In this document: in pieces, positions 35,071 to 44,407 of the stretch
Layout of the letters: the number at the start of each line of letters is the position of its first letter
How positions within the stretch are numbered: position 1 is the stretch's first letter
DNA from: Helicobacteraceae bacterium
GTDB lineage: Bacteria; Campylobacterota; Campylobacteria; Campylobacterales; Sulfurimonadaceae
NCBI GenBank assembly: GCA_027023805.1
Contig: JALVUF010000046.1
Coordinates: forward strand, 1 to 64,000
DNA length: 64,000 nucleotides
Direction of reading: 5' to 3'
Notes under the pieces: generated by a model
The model's database searches: none
What the model was told of the DNA's origin: nothing
What the model saw: only the letters and a program-made list of their open reading frames with translations
Position numbers and translations under genes: made by a program

Positions 35071-36153
35071 TTACATTATTTTAGCTTGATTTATTATATG
35101 CTCATTTATATTTTTTGCCAACTCTTTGGTTGATAGTTGCGTGATATTATACGATTTATCGCATTTACCTAATGTGCCGTACATATCAGGACTTGTGTGT
35201 TTAAACAGAGCAATCGTGCAAACTTTTGATGCTGAGGCAAGATGCATAGGTCCGGTATCACCGCATATAAAGGCATTTAGCGTAGATAAAAAAGCACCGA
35301 GTTTTCGTAAATTTTTTTCATTAAAAGTTATAATATCAGGCTCTAGCGGTTCTTTGATATCCGGAGATAATATATCTATAAAAACAAGATTATTATTAAT
35401 GCTTCTCATGTTTTTTACAAAATCAAGCCACCACTGGCTATCTATCTTTTTTTCAAATCTAGCACCTCTAAAGAGTGCTATAACCATACTGTTATTGTGA
35501 AAACCATGCTTGCTAAGAAGATTTGCTACAATATCTTTCGCATGTTTTTTTTCATTTTCTTGCAAACTGATGGTTAATGTCTGTTCATATTTTGTGTTGG
35601 TTTGAAAAATATCCATCAAGGCTAGCGGTTTTAGCGCTTCGTGTCTAAAAAGTGTTGTATCTGGCGTACATCTGTTGACCGGGTTCCATGTATCATATTT
35701 ACATACACCTAGTTTGTATTTTCCTTTTGCCAGTAAAGTCGCTAGTTTGTCACTGCTAGAACCTGAATTTGGAGTAATAACAAGATCATATCTTTTTGAG
35801 CGCAACTGTTTTATGTATTTGATTAGGAAAAATGGATTTTTTAACAGTTTTCTTGGAAAATCATACACGCTTTTGACATTGATAAAACCATCAAAGAGCA
35901 CCTTTGTGAAACTAGCACCCACCAGTATGTCTATTTTTGCATCAGGCATCTCTTTTTGGAGTGCTGATACAAGAGGGGTAATAAATAGTGTATTACCGAT
36001 ACGATAATTGATTCTTATGATTAAAATCGAGTGTATTTCATTTTTATCTATTTTTGTATTTTGAAATTTTGATTTGTAAAACAAAGATATAAAACGGTTA
36101 AAAATTTTTTGAAAGACTCTGCGAATTTTTGAATGAAGGGGAAGGGAGGACAT
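35071..36153 (-). CDS. Glycosyltransferase family 9 (heptosyltransferase-like)
   Basis: I place the start at ATG 36153, 5 nt after the stop of the upstream ABC exporter gene; the open frame continues to 36234 but overlaps that gene. The 360-residue protein shows IHSILIIRINYRIGNTLFITPLVSAL at the N-terminal nucleotide-sugar fold and AFICGDTGPMHLASASKVCTIALF near the C-terminus, both standard for GT9 (WaaC/WaaF type) enzymes that add heptose to LPS core. Clustering with an MsbA-like exporter supports LPS biosynthesis. The exact sugar is unknown. Confidence 0.85.
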   Translation of the reverse strand: MSSLPLHSKIRRVFQKIFNRFISLFYKSKFQNTKIDKNEIHSILIIRINYRIGNTLFITPLVSALQKEMPDAKIDILVGASFTKVLFDGFINVKSVYDFPRKLLKNPFFLIKYIKQLRSKRYDLVITPNSGSSSDKLATLLAKGKYKLGVCKYDTWNPVNRCTPDTTLFRHEALKPLALMDIFQTNTKYEQTLTISLQENEKKHAKDIVANLLSKHGFHNNSMVIALFRGARFEKKIDSQWWLDFVKNMRSINNNLVFIDILSPDIKEPLEPDIITFNEKNLRKLGAFLSTLNAFICGDTGPMHLASASKVCTIALFKHTSPDMYGTLGKCDKSYNITQLSTKELAKNINEHIINQAKIM

Positions 36154-36158
36154 GTCTG

Positions 36159-37871
36159 TTAAGCCTTTACGGTACCGCTGTAGAGGCGTTGGTACTCTTT
36201 TGATGAGCTTAGTAACTGCCGGTGAGATCCGCAATCGGCAATCTCTCCGTTTGTGAAAACAAAAATTTTATCCGCATCTTCTATAGTGCTAAGACGGTGG
36301 GCAATTGTTATGGTGATCTTATCTTTGGCATAATTTTTAAAAGTTTTTAAAATTCTCTTTTCGCTCTCATTATCAAGCGCACTGGAAGCTTCATCTAAGA
36401 CAAGTACTGAGGCGTCTTTATATATTGCTCTGGCAATAGCTATGCGCTGTCTTTGACCGCCCGAGAGGTTTGCACCCGCCTCACCCATCATCGTATAAAT
36501 ACCATCTGGTAGATTTGTTGCAAATTCATATGCATCTGCCTGCCTTAAGGCTTGTATTACTTTCTCTTCATCCATGTCGTGCCCATAGGCAACATTGTGC
36601 GCTAGTGTATCTTGAAGTACATATACTCTTTGTGATACGACGGCTATTTTTTCACGAAGAGCGTGAAGATTGTACTTTTGTATGGGAATGCCATTTATCC
36701 TGATTTTACCGTTACTGGCATCATAAAACCGAACCAATAGATTAATAATAGAGCTTTTGCCTCCGCCACTATCTCCGACAAAAGCAATATGTTGAGGTTT
36801 TAAAATATTAAAATTTATATCTCTTAATGCTTGCTTTTGTTCATAATGCAAATCCACATGTAAAAACGAGATACTGTTTATCTCATCTTTTAGCATGATA
36901 TCACCATCTTTTATTTTATTGTCAAGATCCATGACGGTAAAAATCCGTTCACTGGCGGCAATTGCATCCTGCATTTTTGAATAGATAATACCAAGACCAC
37001 GCGCCGGTTGAAATACAAGCCCGACTGCCGTTAAAAAAGAGGTAAAACCTCCTACGCTCATGTGTCCGGCATATACTTCTCTTCCACCCATATAAATAAC
37101 CATAGCAAGCCCGACTGATGCGACAATTTCTAGTATAGGAGATGATAATTGACTAGTATAAACTGATTTGATATTTATTTTAAAAAAACGCCAGTTTTCT
37201 TGATTAAATCTTTGTATCTCATACTCTTCTGTTGCATTTAATTTAATCATTTCAGCGTTATTAAATACCTCGCTAAGTCTTGTTACCACGTCGGCATTTT
37301 TTTCCTGTGAGCGGTGTGATAAACGCTTAAGACGTTTAGCAATCAAGATTATGGGGATAATTACTAAAGGAAGTACGATCAGGGCAAAAAATGCCAGTGT
37401 TGCATTAAGATAGACAACATACCCAATTAGTGCAATAACCGTCATAAGTTCACGCACAAATTCTGGAAGCATAGAAGAAACAAAATACTGCACTCTGTTT
37501 ATATCGTTTGTTATACGTGATATCATCTCCCCGCTTCTGTTGGCATAAAGATAGGCCATATCTAAAAAAAGTATTTTTTTTAGAAGTCTTGTGCGGAGCT
37601 TTGTTATAATATGCAGTCCGATATAATCTATAAAAACGCTTTGTATGTATCGTCCCGCACTTTTAATAACATAGATAATTATTAAACCCACAGGGATAAT
37701 GATGAGCATGTTTGCGTCATGTTTGATAAACATCTGGTTTATCATGGGCTTCATAATATAAGCCGTTGCCGCCGTTGCGCTGACGGTCATTATTATACCT
37801 ATGAAGATAAAGAAAAACTTTAACTTATAGCCTTTTATGTATGGCCAGTAATGTCGGAATGTATTTTTCAT
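36159..37871 (-). CDS. ABC exporter, MsbA-like (lipid A/LPS or glycolipid flippase)
   Basis: This 570-residue half-transporter has six N-terminal membrane helices (about 15-300) and a C-terminal ATPase with Walker A GDSGGGKSS, signature LSGGQRQRIAIARA, Walker B VLVLDEASSALD and the H-loop IAHRLSTI. The fused layout and the neighbouring heptosyltransferase-like gene fit lipid A-core export by MsbA, but related drug and peptide exporters look alike. The pnp stop lies 4 nt upstream of its start, so both probably share a transcript. Confidence 0.82.
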   Translation of the reverse strand: MKNTFRHYWPYIKGYKLKFFFIFIGIIMTVSATAATAYIMKPMINQMFIKHDANMLIIIPVGLIIIYVIKSAGRYIQSVFIDYIGLHIITKLRTRLLKKILFLDMAYLYANRSGEMISRITNDINRVQYFVSSMLPEFVRELMTVIALIGYVVYLNATLAFFALIVLPLVIIPIILIAKRLKRLSHRSQEKNADVVTRLSEVFNNAEMIKLNATEEYEIQRFNQENWRFFKINIKSVYTSQLSSPILEIVASVGLAMVIYMGGREVYAGHMSVGGFTSFLTAVGLVFQPARGLGIIYSKMQDAIAASERIFTVMDLDNKIKDGDIMLKDEINSISFLHVDLHYEQKQALRDINFNILKPQHIAFVGDSGGGKSSIINLLVRFYDASNGKIRINGIPIQKYNLHALREKIAVVSQRVYVLQDTLAHNVAYGHDMDEEKVIQALRQADAYEFATNLPDGIYTMMGEAGANLSGGQRQRIAIARAIYKDASVLVLDEASSALDNESEKRILKTFKNYAKDKITITIAHRLSTIEDADKIFVFTNGEIADCGSHRQLLSSSKEYQRLYSGTVKA

Positions 37872-37875
37872 CTAT

Positions 37876-40044
37876 CTATTTGAGTAATCCAAGTCCAATT
37901 TTATTGCCTTTGAATTCTAAAATTTGTACTTTTATCTCATCGCCTTCACTTAGGACATCAGATACTTTGTTTACTTTTTCATCAGATAATTTAGAAATAT
38001 GCAATAACCCGTCAACCCCGTCTGATATCTCTATAAAAGCACCGAAATCTACAATTTTCTTCACTTTGCCGTTAACGATATCACCGATTTTAAATTCAAC
38101 TTGATTTTGTTTTGCTGATGATGCTATTGAGCGTATATGCTCTTTGGCTTTATCTATTTTATCGGTGTCTGTGCCTGAGAGCTTAACTTTTCCGCTTTTT
38201 TTGTCAATATCTATCGCAACTTCAAACTTTTCTATAATCTCACGTATGGTTTTGCCTGCTTGACCGATAATGCTTCCTATAGTACCGGGGTCGATGTGAA
38301 AAACATGGTTTACGGGAAGTACACCGTCGTTAAATTCTATATTATTTACAGCTTCTTCCATGATATTTAAGATATGAGAGCGCCCCTCTTTTGCCTGATA
38401 TAGTGCTTCTCGTAAAAGATTCAAGCTTATTCCGCCTAGTTTAATATCCATCTGCATAGCGGTGATGCCGTCTTTAGAACCGGTTACTTTAAAATCTAAA
38501 TCGCCGTCATGATCTTCTAATCCCATGATATCGCTTAAAATAGCATATTTATCGCCGTCGCTAACCATTCCCATGGCGATTCCGGCTACCATATCTGATG
38601 TATCAATATTAGCAGCACGCAAAGCCATATAACCGCCACAAACAGTAGCCATAGAAGAAGAGCCGTTTGATTCAAGCACCTCTGATACTAAGCGAATTGT
38701 TTCGCCATTTAAATTAACAATACACTCTAAAGCACGTTTTGCCAAGTTTCCGTGACCTAGCTCTCTTCGCCGCGGCGCACCGATAGGTGAAGCCTCTCCA
38801 ACTGCAAAACCGGGGAAATTGTAATGAACCATAAATGATTCATTTTGAGTTTTATCATCTGTTAAGTTTTCATACATCTGAGCATCTTTAGGACCGCCTA
38901 GCGTTAATGTAACCAGTGCTTGCGTTTGTCCTCTAGTAAATAAGCAAGAAGAGTGTGCCGATGGCAGAAGATTTGTACTTATAGATATGGGTCGTATTTC
39001 GTTTAGCGCTCTTTTATCTGCTCTAATATTGTCTTTTAATATCATACTGCGAACTAGATCATGTTTTACTTTTTCTATTGCATGTTTTAGTGATAATTCT
39101 GACCACTCCGGCTGCTGCGGCATAATTTTTTTGCGAAGCTTTCTTAAAGCGGTTGAGCGCTCACTTTTTGCCATCTGAGCAATAGCGGCTTTAATCTCAT
39201 CGAGATGATGTTGTACAAGATATAGAACTATCTCTTCATTAACAACATGGCTGGTTAATTCAAGCGGTTTAGCGTCATGGCAGAACCTTTGCAATTCTTT
39301 TATATAAAGAGTGTTTGCATTGAAGAGTTCTTGTTGTGCTATTTTTATAATTTCTATGAGTTCATCTTCGGGCAAAGCATTTGATTTATGGATACTTAGC
39401 GTTTGAGATATTAATGTAGGATCAAGAAGAGGGTCAATGATAGGCGAAGGCAAAATCTCATCTGAGCCTAAAGCACACATCTCAATCATTAAAATATCAT
39501 CCTTTGTACCTGAGAGATATAAGTCCAGCGTTGAATCGGAGAGTTCGCTCATGGTTGGATTTAAAATAATTTTATCATCAACTTTTGCAACTCTTACCGC
39601 GCTAATAGATGTTGAAATATTTATATCTGAGGTATAGAGTGCAGCTGAGGCCGCATTTAATGCCAGTACCTGTAAATCAACCTCCGCATCTGCGCTTAGG
39701 ACTATAATGCTGATTTGTGTCGGGTACCCAAATCCTTTTGGAAAGAGTGGGCGCAATGATCTGTCTATTATGCGTGATGTTAATGTTTCAAAGTCACTTG
39801 GTTTACTCTCTCGTTTGAAAAATCCGCCCGGTATCTTCCCTGCGGCATATGATTTCTCAATATATTGCACCGTTAGAGGTAAAAAATCATCCTCGACTAC
39901 TTCAGTTTCATCAACAACAACAGTGGCTAAAATAATCGCATTTTTACACTTAACCCATGCTGCGCCGTTTGTTTGACGGGCAACTGAATTAAAAGCGTAA
40001 CTCTCCTGTTTGTTTGTTAAATTTAATGTTATATCATATGTCAT
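37876..40044 (-). CDS. pnp: Polynucleotide phosphorylase
   Basis: This is a 722-residue phosphorolytic 3'-to-5' exoribonuclease of RNA decay. It has two RNase PH domains (about 10-140 and 310-530; RGQTQALVTLTLG, and GSSSMATVCGGYMAL with the active-site region), a KH domain (about 550-610, GSIIGQAGKTIREIIEKF) and an S1 domain (about 625-690, VKKIVDFGAFIEISDGVDGLLHIS). Complete and of usual size. Its 78-nt upstream gap follows the end of lptD. Confidence 0.97.
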   Translation of the reverse strand: MTYDITLNLTNKQESYAFNSVARQTNGAAWVKCKNAIILATVVVDETEVVEDDFLPLTVQYIEKSYAAGKIPGGFFKRESKPSDFETLTSRIIDRSLRPLFPKGFGYPTQISIIVLSADAEVDLQVLALNAASAALYTSDINISTSISAVRVAKVDDKIILNPTMSELSDSTLDLYLSGTKDDILMIEMCALGSDEILPSPIIDPLLDPTLISQTLSIHKSNALPEDELIEIIKIAQQELFNANTLYIKELQRFCHDAKPLELTSHVVNEEIVLYLVQHHLDEIKAAIAQMAKSERSTALRKLRKKIMPQQPEWSELSLKHAIEKVKHDLVRSMILKDNIRADKRALNEIRPISISTNLLPSAHSSCLFTRGQTQALVTLTLGGPKDAQMYENLTDDKTQNESFMVHYNFPGFAVGEASPIGAPRRRELGHGNLAKRALECIVNLNGETIRLVSEVLESNGSSSMATVCGGYMALRAANIDTSDMVAGIAMGMVSDGDKYAILSDIMGLEDHDGDLDFKVTGSKDGITAMQMDIKLGGISLNLLREALYQAKEGRSHILNIMEEAVNNIEFNDGVLPVNHVFHIDPGTIGSIIGQAGKTIREIIEKFEVAIDIDKKSGKVKLSGTDTDKIDKAKEHIRSIASSAKQNQVEFKIGDIVNGKVKKIVDFGAFIEISDGVDGLLHISKLSDEKVNKVSDVLSEGDEIKVQILEFKGNKIGLGLLK

Positions 40045-40122
40045 TTTATTCCTTAAGTAAGAGGGTATAACTAAATCTATGGGATTGGTGATTCTCTTTT
40101 GCTGATTATACCAAATAAAGGC

Positions 40123-42282
40123 TTAAGTCCCTGTGGCGGCTTGCGGTATCCTGTAGTTAAATTGAGATCCTCCGATTGGTTTTAAGACAATAGTAAAGAG
40201 TATGTATCTGCTGTCAATGTTTTGAGCCTGGCCGTTGGCTGTTAGAGTAGGCTGTGTGTTTTCAACATAGCTAAGTCCAAAATCCCAGCATCTCTTACTG
40301 TATAAAAATCCAATAGAGGCACTTTTTTTTCTTCCTGCTTCTAAGTCGTAGTTAAATGAGGTAAAGTATCTGTAGTGATTGTTGTAAATATATGTAAAAC
40401 TAGATGTAAAGTATTTTGTATATTGCGTAGTTCCAGGCATATTTAAAAAACTGTTGTTGTAAAGATATGAAAGCGCTAGAGAGATTTTAGATTTGTGATA
40501 TCCAATTGTGCTTAAGCTTTTTGCTATAGCTGACTTTGTATGGTTGTAAAATGTATCATTATAAATATTTAAGCTGCTTGTTATGTTGTAATTTATCTCA
40601 TTTTCCAAATTTCCAAGTGTTTGTGTGCCGTGATTGTATGTAACTTGTTGGGAAGTTCTGTCATATAAAAACTGTTTAGACTCTTCATTAAAAAAGTATT
40701 GGGTTATATTAAACTGCAAAGCATTGACGATATTGTTGACGTTATAAAACAGGCAATTCGCAGATGAAGGATTTGTGCTACATTCGTTTTGTGCTATTTT
40801 ATAAAAACCATCACTACTGCTCGCACCCTTTTGTGTATATGATGCGCCGACTGTGATGGTATGAGTCACTTTTTTATAGGCTTTTGTTAGTGCGGTATTA
40901 ATATCAAAAACATTATATTGTCCATATAATTTTCCGGTTTGGTAAATATCTTTGTTTACGCTTGATGCAGGGTTTGCTGCAGATGAAAATGAAATATGTT
41001 GGGCGTAAAAATGAGATGTGTAGCTAAGGTTTAGATAATTATCAAATAAAGATGTCTGCAGTGTCAAAGGGGCGTTTAGGGTTGTCTGCTGTGCATTTTT
41101 ACCGAGCTGGCGATACAGAGTATTGTTTTGTAAATCTACATCATATAAAACGTGATTTTTTAAAAAGCCTGAGAGATAATGGTGATATTGCAGTGTAGGT
41201 AAATTTTGCAGGGTGGAGGCATTGCTAGCTTTGGACAGATCAAGATAATAGCGAAAGTATGCTCCATAATAATTTTTGTTGGTGTTGTAAAACATATTTA
41301 TTTGTGAAAGTACCTGATTGGAGGTGAGCGTTTGAAAAGTGTTGTTGTTTGCCAGATTGATAAAGTTTACATCATTCATCCAGTCAATATCTGCGTATAA
41401 ACCCGATTGCCCGCTCAAATCAGAGTTAAACCAGTCATTTATAAAGTCTGAGTTGGTATAGTGCAGATGATATCCGTAATGGCTTTTGTGCGCAAGATTG
41501 TGTGCTGCGGCATAGCTGTTTTTTTCCTGAAAATAACCGGTTGTAAACTCTCCTCTTGAGTGAGTAGAATCCACAAACCTAAAAGTACCGTACAGTCCTT
41601 TTCCACGAAGTGTTCTTATTTGAGGTCTAAACTCCATATCCCACCAGTTATCTACTGCGATATAGATTGGCTGTTGATAATAAAATCCCTCGTCCGATGA
41701 AACTCCAAAAGAGGGGATAAGCAGACCTGAACGTCTTTTTTTGCTTAAAGAGTATCCAAAATAAGGTGTATAAAAAATAGGGATATTATAAAGATACAAG
41801 CGCGCATTAAAAAGGTTCATCCATTTTGTTTTATCGTTATAAGATGAGGATGAGAAAGCTATTTTCCATAACGGATCAACAGGGTTGCATCCTGAGAGCA
41901 TACCTGTTTTGATATGCAGTTTGTTATTTTTTATTTTACCTTTTTTAGCGCTCATCCAAAGATCTGACTTTTGATCTAACAGATAAAGAGGCATAAACTC
42001 TTTTTCTTTATTGGCAAGGTTTAATTTAGCATAATTTCCAAGAAGTTGATAGTTGTTGCCTTTATTTACTTTTACATGTCCAAAAAGCTGTAAGATTTTA
42101 TCTTGACGATTATAAATAGCATCGTCAGCGTTTAATATATAATCTTTATATAGTACGACCACATCGCCGTTTGCTCTAACTAAAGTTTTACCGCCTCCAA
42201 TTTTACTTGCGTAGATTTGGACTTTGTCTGCTGCTATGAGTGATATTGAAACTAAAAGAAGCAGATAAAAAAATTTATACAT
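40123..42282 (-). CDS. lptD: LPS-assembly protein LptD
   Basis: This 719-residue outer-membrane barrel inserts LPS in the outer leaflet with LptE. A signal peptide (about 1-18) is followed by an OstA/LptA-like beta-jellyroll (about 25-120, with LVRANGDVVVLYKDYILNADDAIYNRQDKIL) and the barrel, which includes YFGYSLSKKRRSGLLIPSFGVSSDEGFYYQQPIYIA, the usual barrel entry. The start overlaps the upstream RDD gene by 8 nt. LPS transport, MsbA-like and heptosyltransferase-like genes thus all lie in the same 9-kb block. Confidence 0.93.
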   Translation of the reverse strand: MYKFFYLLLLVSISLIAADKVQIYASKIGGGKTLVRANGDVVVLYKDYILNADDAIYNRQDKILQLFGHVKVNKGNNYQLLGNYAKLNLANKEKEFMPLYLLDQKSDLWMSAKKGKIKNNKLHIKTGMLSGCNPVDPLWKIAFSSSSYNDKTKWMNLFNARLYLYNIPIFYTPYFGYSLSKKRRSGLLIPSFGVSSDEGFYYQQPIYIAVDNWWDMEFRPQIRTLRGKGLYGTFRFVDSTHSRGEFTTGYFQEKNSYAAAHNLAHKSHYGYHLHYTNSDFINDWFNSDLSGQSGLYADIDWMNDVNFINLANNNTFQTLTSNQVLSQINMFYNTNKNYYGAYFRYYLDLSKASNASTLQNLPTLQYHHYLSGFLKNHVLYDVDLQNNTLYRQLGKNAQQTTLNAPLTLQTSLFDNYLNLSYTSHFYAQHISFSSAANPASSVNKDIYQTGKLYGQYNVFDINTALTKAYKKVTHTITVGASYTQKGASSSDGFYKIAQNECSTNPSSANCLFYNVNNIVNALQFNITQYFFNEESKQFLYDRTSQQVTYNHGTQTLGNLENEINYNITSSLNIYNDTFYNHTKSAIAKSLSTIGYHKSKISLALSYLYNNSFLNMPGTTQYTKYFTSSFTYIYNNHYRYFTSFNYDLEAGRKKSASIGFLYSKRCWDFGLSYVENTQPTLTANGQAQNIDSRYILFTIVLKPIGGSQFNYRIPQAATGT

Positions 42283-42724
42283 TTATGACCAATGTTTTAG
42301 CGGTTAAATCATGCCAGGTCTGTCTGGTCGGGTTTAACACACCCCATAAAAAACCCAGGTAAAAAATCATTTCACTTACAATTCTAAAAACCGCTCTGTT
42401 AAAAGATGCAGTTAAGGATGGTTTTTGCAAGGTCTTAATATCTATAATTTTTATTTTCATGACCATCTTGCCAAGAGTAGCGCCGTACATGTAAGCAAAA
42501 AGAGTTTGATATATAATTTTGAGCAGCATATATACTAATATATATGAATCCATGATATTTATCATCTGAACTGAAGATGTAGCTTTTTCAAAATCATTCC
42601 AAATGATAAAAATAAACACAACAGACATCAAAAAATCATCTATAATAAAAGCAATAAATCTTTTTAAAACAGAAGCCAAAGTTAGTTGGTGCATTTCTAG
42701 TAGATTGTGAATCTCTTCATTCAT
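42275..42724 (-). CDS. RDD family membrane protein
   Basis: This 149-residue protein has about three hydrophobic helices and the RDD-family features: VLKRFIAFIIDDFLMSVVFIF (Arg and double Asp in the first helix), YGATLGKMVMKIKIID, FNRAVFRIVSEMIFYLGFLWG and TWHDLTAKTLVI. The function is uncertain; a few RDD proteins act as ion antiporters. It lies between purD (11-nt gap) and lptD (8-nt overlap), an order I recall from other Campylobacterota. Confidence 0.88.
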   Translation of the reverse strand: MNEEIHNLLEMHQLTLASVLKRFIAFIIDDFLMSVVFIFIIWNDFEKATSSVQMINIMDSYILVYMLLKIIYQTLFAYMYGATLGKMVMKIKIIDIKTLQKPSLTASFNRAVFRIVSEMIFYLGFLWGVLNPTRQTWHDLTAKTLVINV

Positions 42725-42735
42725 ATTATGTATCT

Positions 42736-44001
42736 CTAAAGAGCTTGGTAAGCTATATCGGTACGAAATTTTTTACCCGCAAAATGCACTTGACCACACA
42801 ACATATATGCTCTATCTCTTGCCTCTTTAACGGATGCGCCCAAGCCAACACACACTAAAACTCTGCCGCCTGTTGCGTATAAAATATCATCTTCTTTTTT
42901 AACACCGGCGTAAGAGATATGAGTATTATCCGATATCTCTTTATGTACGATTTTATCTACGATTATCTCAGCAGACGTAGAGGCGGAGTATGGATAATTA
43001 GCGCTTGCTATCACGACACCGACTGCGTATTTATCCTCAAACTCTACATGTAGATTGTGTAAATCACCGGTGGCGGCTTTATAAAACAGCTCACTTGCCG
43101 GCGTTTTCATAAGAGGCATAAGCACCTCGCACTCAGGATCGCCAAATCTTACATTAAACTCCAGTGTAATAGGTTCGTTTTTTACTACCATAATTCCTAT
43201 AAACAGCACGCCGCGAAACGGAGCCTTTTCTTGATTCATCCCGTCTAATGTAGGGCGTATAATTCTCTTTTTTACTTTTTCATATAACTCATCATGTGCT
43301 AGTGGAGTAGGTGCATAAGCGCCCATGCCGCCGGTATTTGGTCCCTCATCGTTGTTGTTTAATCTTTTATGATCTTGCGCTGCTGGCAAAAGTATAAAAT
43401 CTTTACCGTCACATACAGCAAACATGGACAGCTCATACCCGTCTAAATACTCTTCAATAACGACTCTGTTTCCAGCATCTCCAAAACTCTCACCGCTTAG
43501 CATTTTTACAACTGCATCATTTGCCTCATCAATGCTTTGCGCGATAATTACGCCTTTGCCGGCACACAAACCGTCAGCTTTAACGACTATAGGAGTTTTT
43601 AGAGTTTGAATAAAAGATAATGCTTCTTTAGCCGAAGATGTTTGAATATAGCGCGCAGTAGGTATAGAATATTTGGCTAAAAAATTCTTCATATAAACTT
43701 TTGAACCTTCCAGTCTTGCTGCGGCTTTACCCGGCCCGAAAATTACCAGTCCATCACTTTGAAAGATATCAACTATACCCTCTACCAGCGGAGTTTCAGG
43801 ACCTACAATGGTTAGGTCTATGCTGCTTTGTTTAGCAAAACCGGCTAACTGTCGGTAATCTGTGATATCGATATTTTCACCTAATGCATCGGTAGCTCCA
43901 TTGCCGGGCGCAAAATATAATCTGTTTACGGCCTTATCTTTAGATAACGCAAGCCCTATAGAGTATTCACGTCCTCCGCTTCCAACAATCAAAATATCCA
44001 T
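42736..44001 (-). CDS. purD: Phosphoribosylamine-glycine ligase
   Basis: This enzyme catalyses the ATP-dependent joining of phosphoribosylamine and glycine, the second step of purine synthesis. It has 421 residues with an N-terminal domain ([22 protein letters not shown]), [14 protein letters not shown], an ATP-grasp core ([56 protein letters not shown]), and [17 protein letters not shown] with metal-binding residues. It leads the purD-RDD-lptD transcription unit, reading away from the structured gap at 44002-44407. Confidence 0.97.
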   Translation of the reverse strand: MDILIVGSGGREYSIGLALSKDKAVNRLYFAPGNGATDALGENIDITDYRQLAGFAKQSSIDLTIVGPETPLVEGIVDIFQSDGLVIFGPGKAAARLEGSKVYMKNFLAKYSIPTARYIQTSSAKEALSFIQTLKTPIVVKADGLCAGKGVIIAQSIDEANDAVVKMLSGESFGDAGNRVVIEEYLDGYELSMFAVCDGKDFILLPAAQDHKRLNNNDEGPNTGGMGAYAPTPLAHDELYEKVKKRIIRPTLDGMNQEKAPFRGVLFIGIMVVKNEPITLEFNVRFGDPECEVLMPLMKTPASELFYKAATGDLHNLHVEFEDKYAVGVVIASANYPYSASTSAEIIVDKIVHKEISDNTHISYAGVKKEDDILYATGGRVLVCVGLGASVKEARDRAYMLCGQVHFAGKKFRTDIAYQAL

Positions 44002-44099
44002 TCAAATTCCTTGTAAAAATCTCTAAACTAATCCATTTTTTAATAAATATCTGATGTACGCATGTCTATAGAAAAGCATGATATTTCATCTAGTTTCCT

Positions 44100-44117
44100 C
44101 AAAAAGTTTACTTTTTG
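44100..44117. repeat. Perfect palindrome CAAAAAGT-TT-ACTTTTTG
   Basis: Eight-base arms flank a 2-nt centre in the purD/bioF gap. It can be an operator or a small hairpin with A/T tails; it lies about 100 nt upstream of purD. Confidence 0.5.
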
Positions 44118-44181
44118 TAGCTTTAGGGGACGTAACATCAATAAATAAATCAGGTTAAAAATTAAAGTACCCAAAGAGGCG

Positions 44182-44237
44182 TCTCGCACTTAGCTTTGGT
44201 TCTCAAAGCCTAACAATAGCGAAGCGAGAATTTTTTT
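44182..44237 (+). terminator. Long interrupted hairpin with T7 tract
   Basis: TCTCGC (44182-44187) pairs with GCGAGA (44224-44229), and inside them CTTTG pairs with CAAAG around a short loop. Seven T residues follow at 44231-44237. On the plus strand this looks like an intrinsic terminator ending a short transcript from within the gap, or an attenuator in a bioF leader. It is a shape-based call. Confidence 0.4.
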
Positions 44238-44395
44238 AGGCGGCAGCATCTCAGCAGAGTAAACATGCTTCAAACGATATCACCGACACACAAAAATTAC
44301 TACGTAATTCGCTTTACGAATCTGTAGAACCCCTTATATACGATTGTTCGCACTCTTTAGGAATTATAATTATACACTTTTTTTTCTTACTTAGA

Positions 44396-44401
44396 TATAA
44401 T
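44396..44401 (+). promoter_or_regulatory. -10 box adjacent to the bioF-like start
   Basis: TATAAT ends 6 nt before the ATG at 44408 with no ribosome site between, so the transcript could be leaderless. A second TATAAT further upstream (44374-44379) is an alternative that would give a leader of about 20 nt. Confidence 0.4.
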
Positions 44402-44407
44402 ACCAAT

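Larger units (their letters stand above)
44002..44407. other. 406-nt structured non-coding gap
   Basis: No convincing reading frame is present between divergent purD and the bioF-like gene. The region contains a perfect 18-bp palindrome (44100-44117), a long interrupted stem-loop ending in a T run (44182-44237), and a second interrupted stem (44300-44327, CTAC...ATTCG-CTTTA-CGAAT...GTAG). Both divergent promoters must lie here. The density of pairing is unusual for this compact genome and suggests a small RNA, a leader structure, or an interspersed repeat element. I could not match it to tmRNA, RNase P RNA, SRP RNA or a tRNA. Confidence 0.5.

Noticed and set aside
36154-36234. Longer N-terminus of the glycosyltransferase
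   Set aside because: The extension overlaps the end of the MsbA-like gene and has no ribosome site; ATG 36153 follows the stop directly.
44120-44345. TPP riboswitch on the minus strand upstream of purD
   Set aside because: GGGG, CTGAGAT, AACCTGAT and CCCC occur in the right order, but the CTGAGA and ACCTGAT parts are about 95 nt apart instead of about 17, and the TGG-ATAAT-CCA arm is missing.
44182-44345. tRNA or tmRNA in the purD/bioF gap
   Set aside because: No T-loop GTTCRANNC with matching acceptor arms, no CCA end and no tag reading frame could be found.
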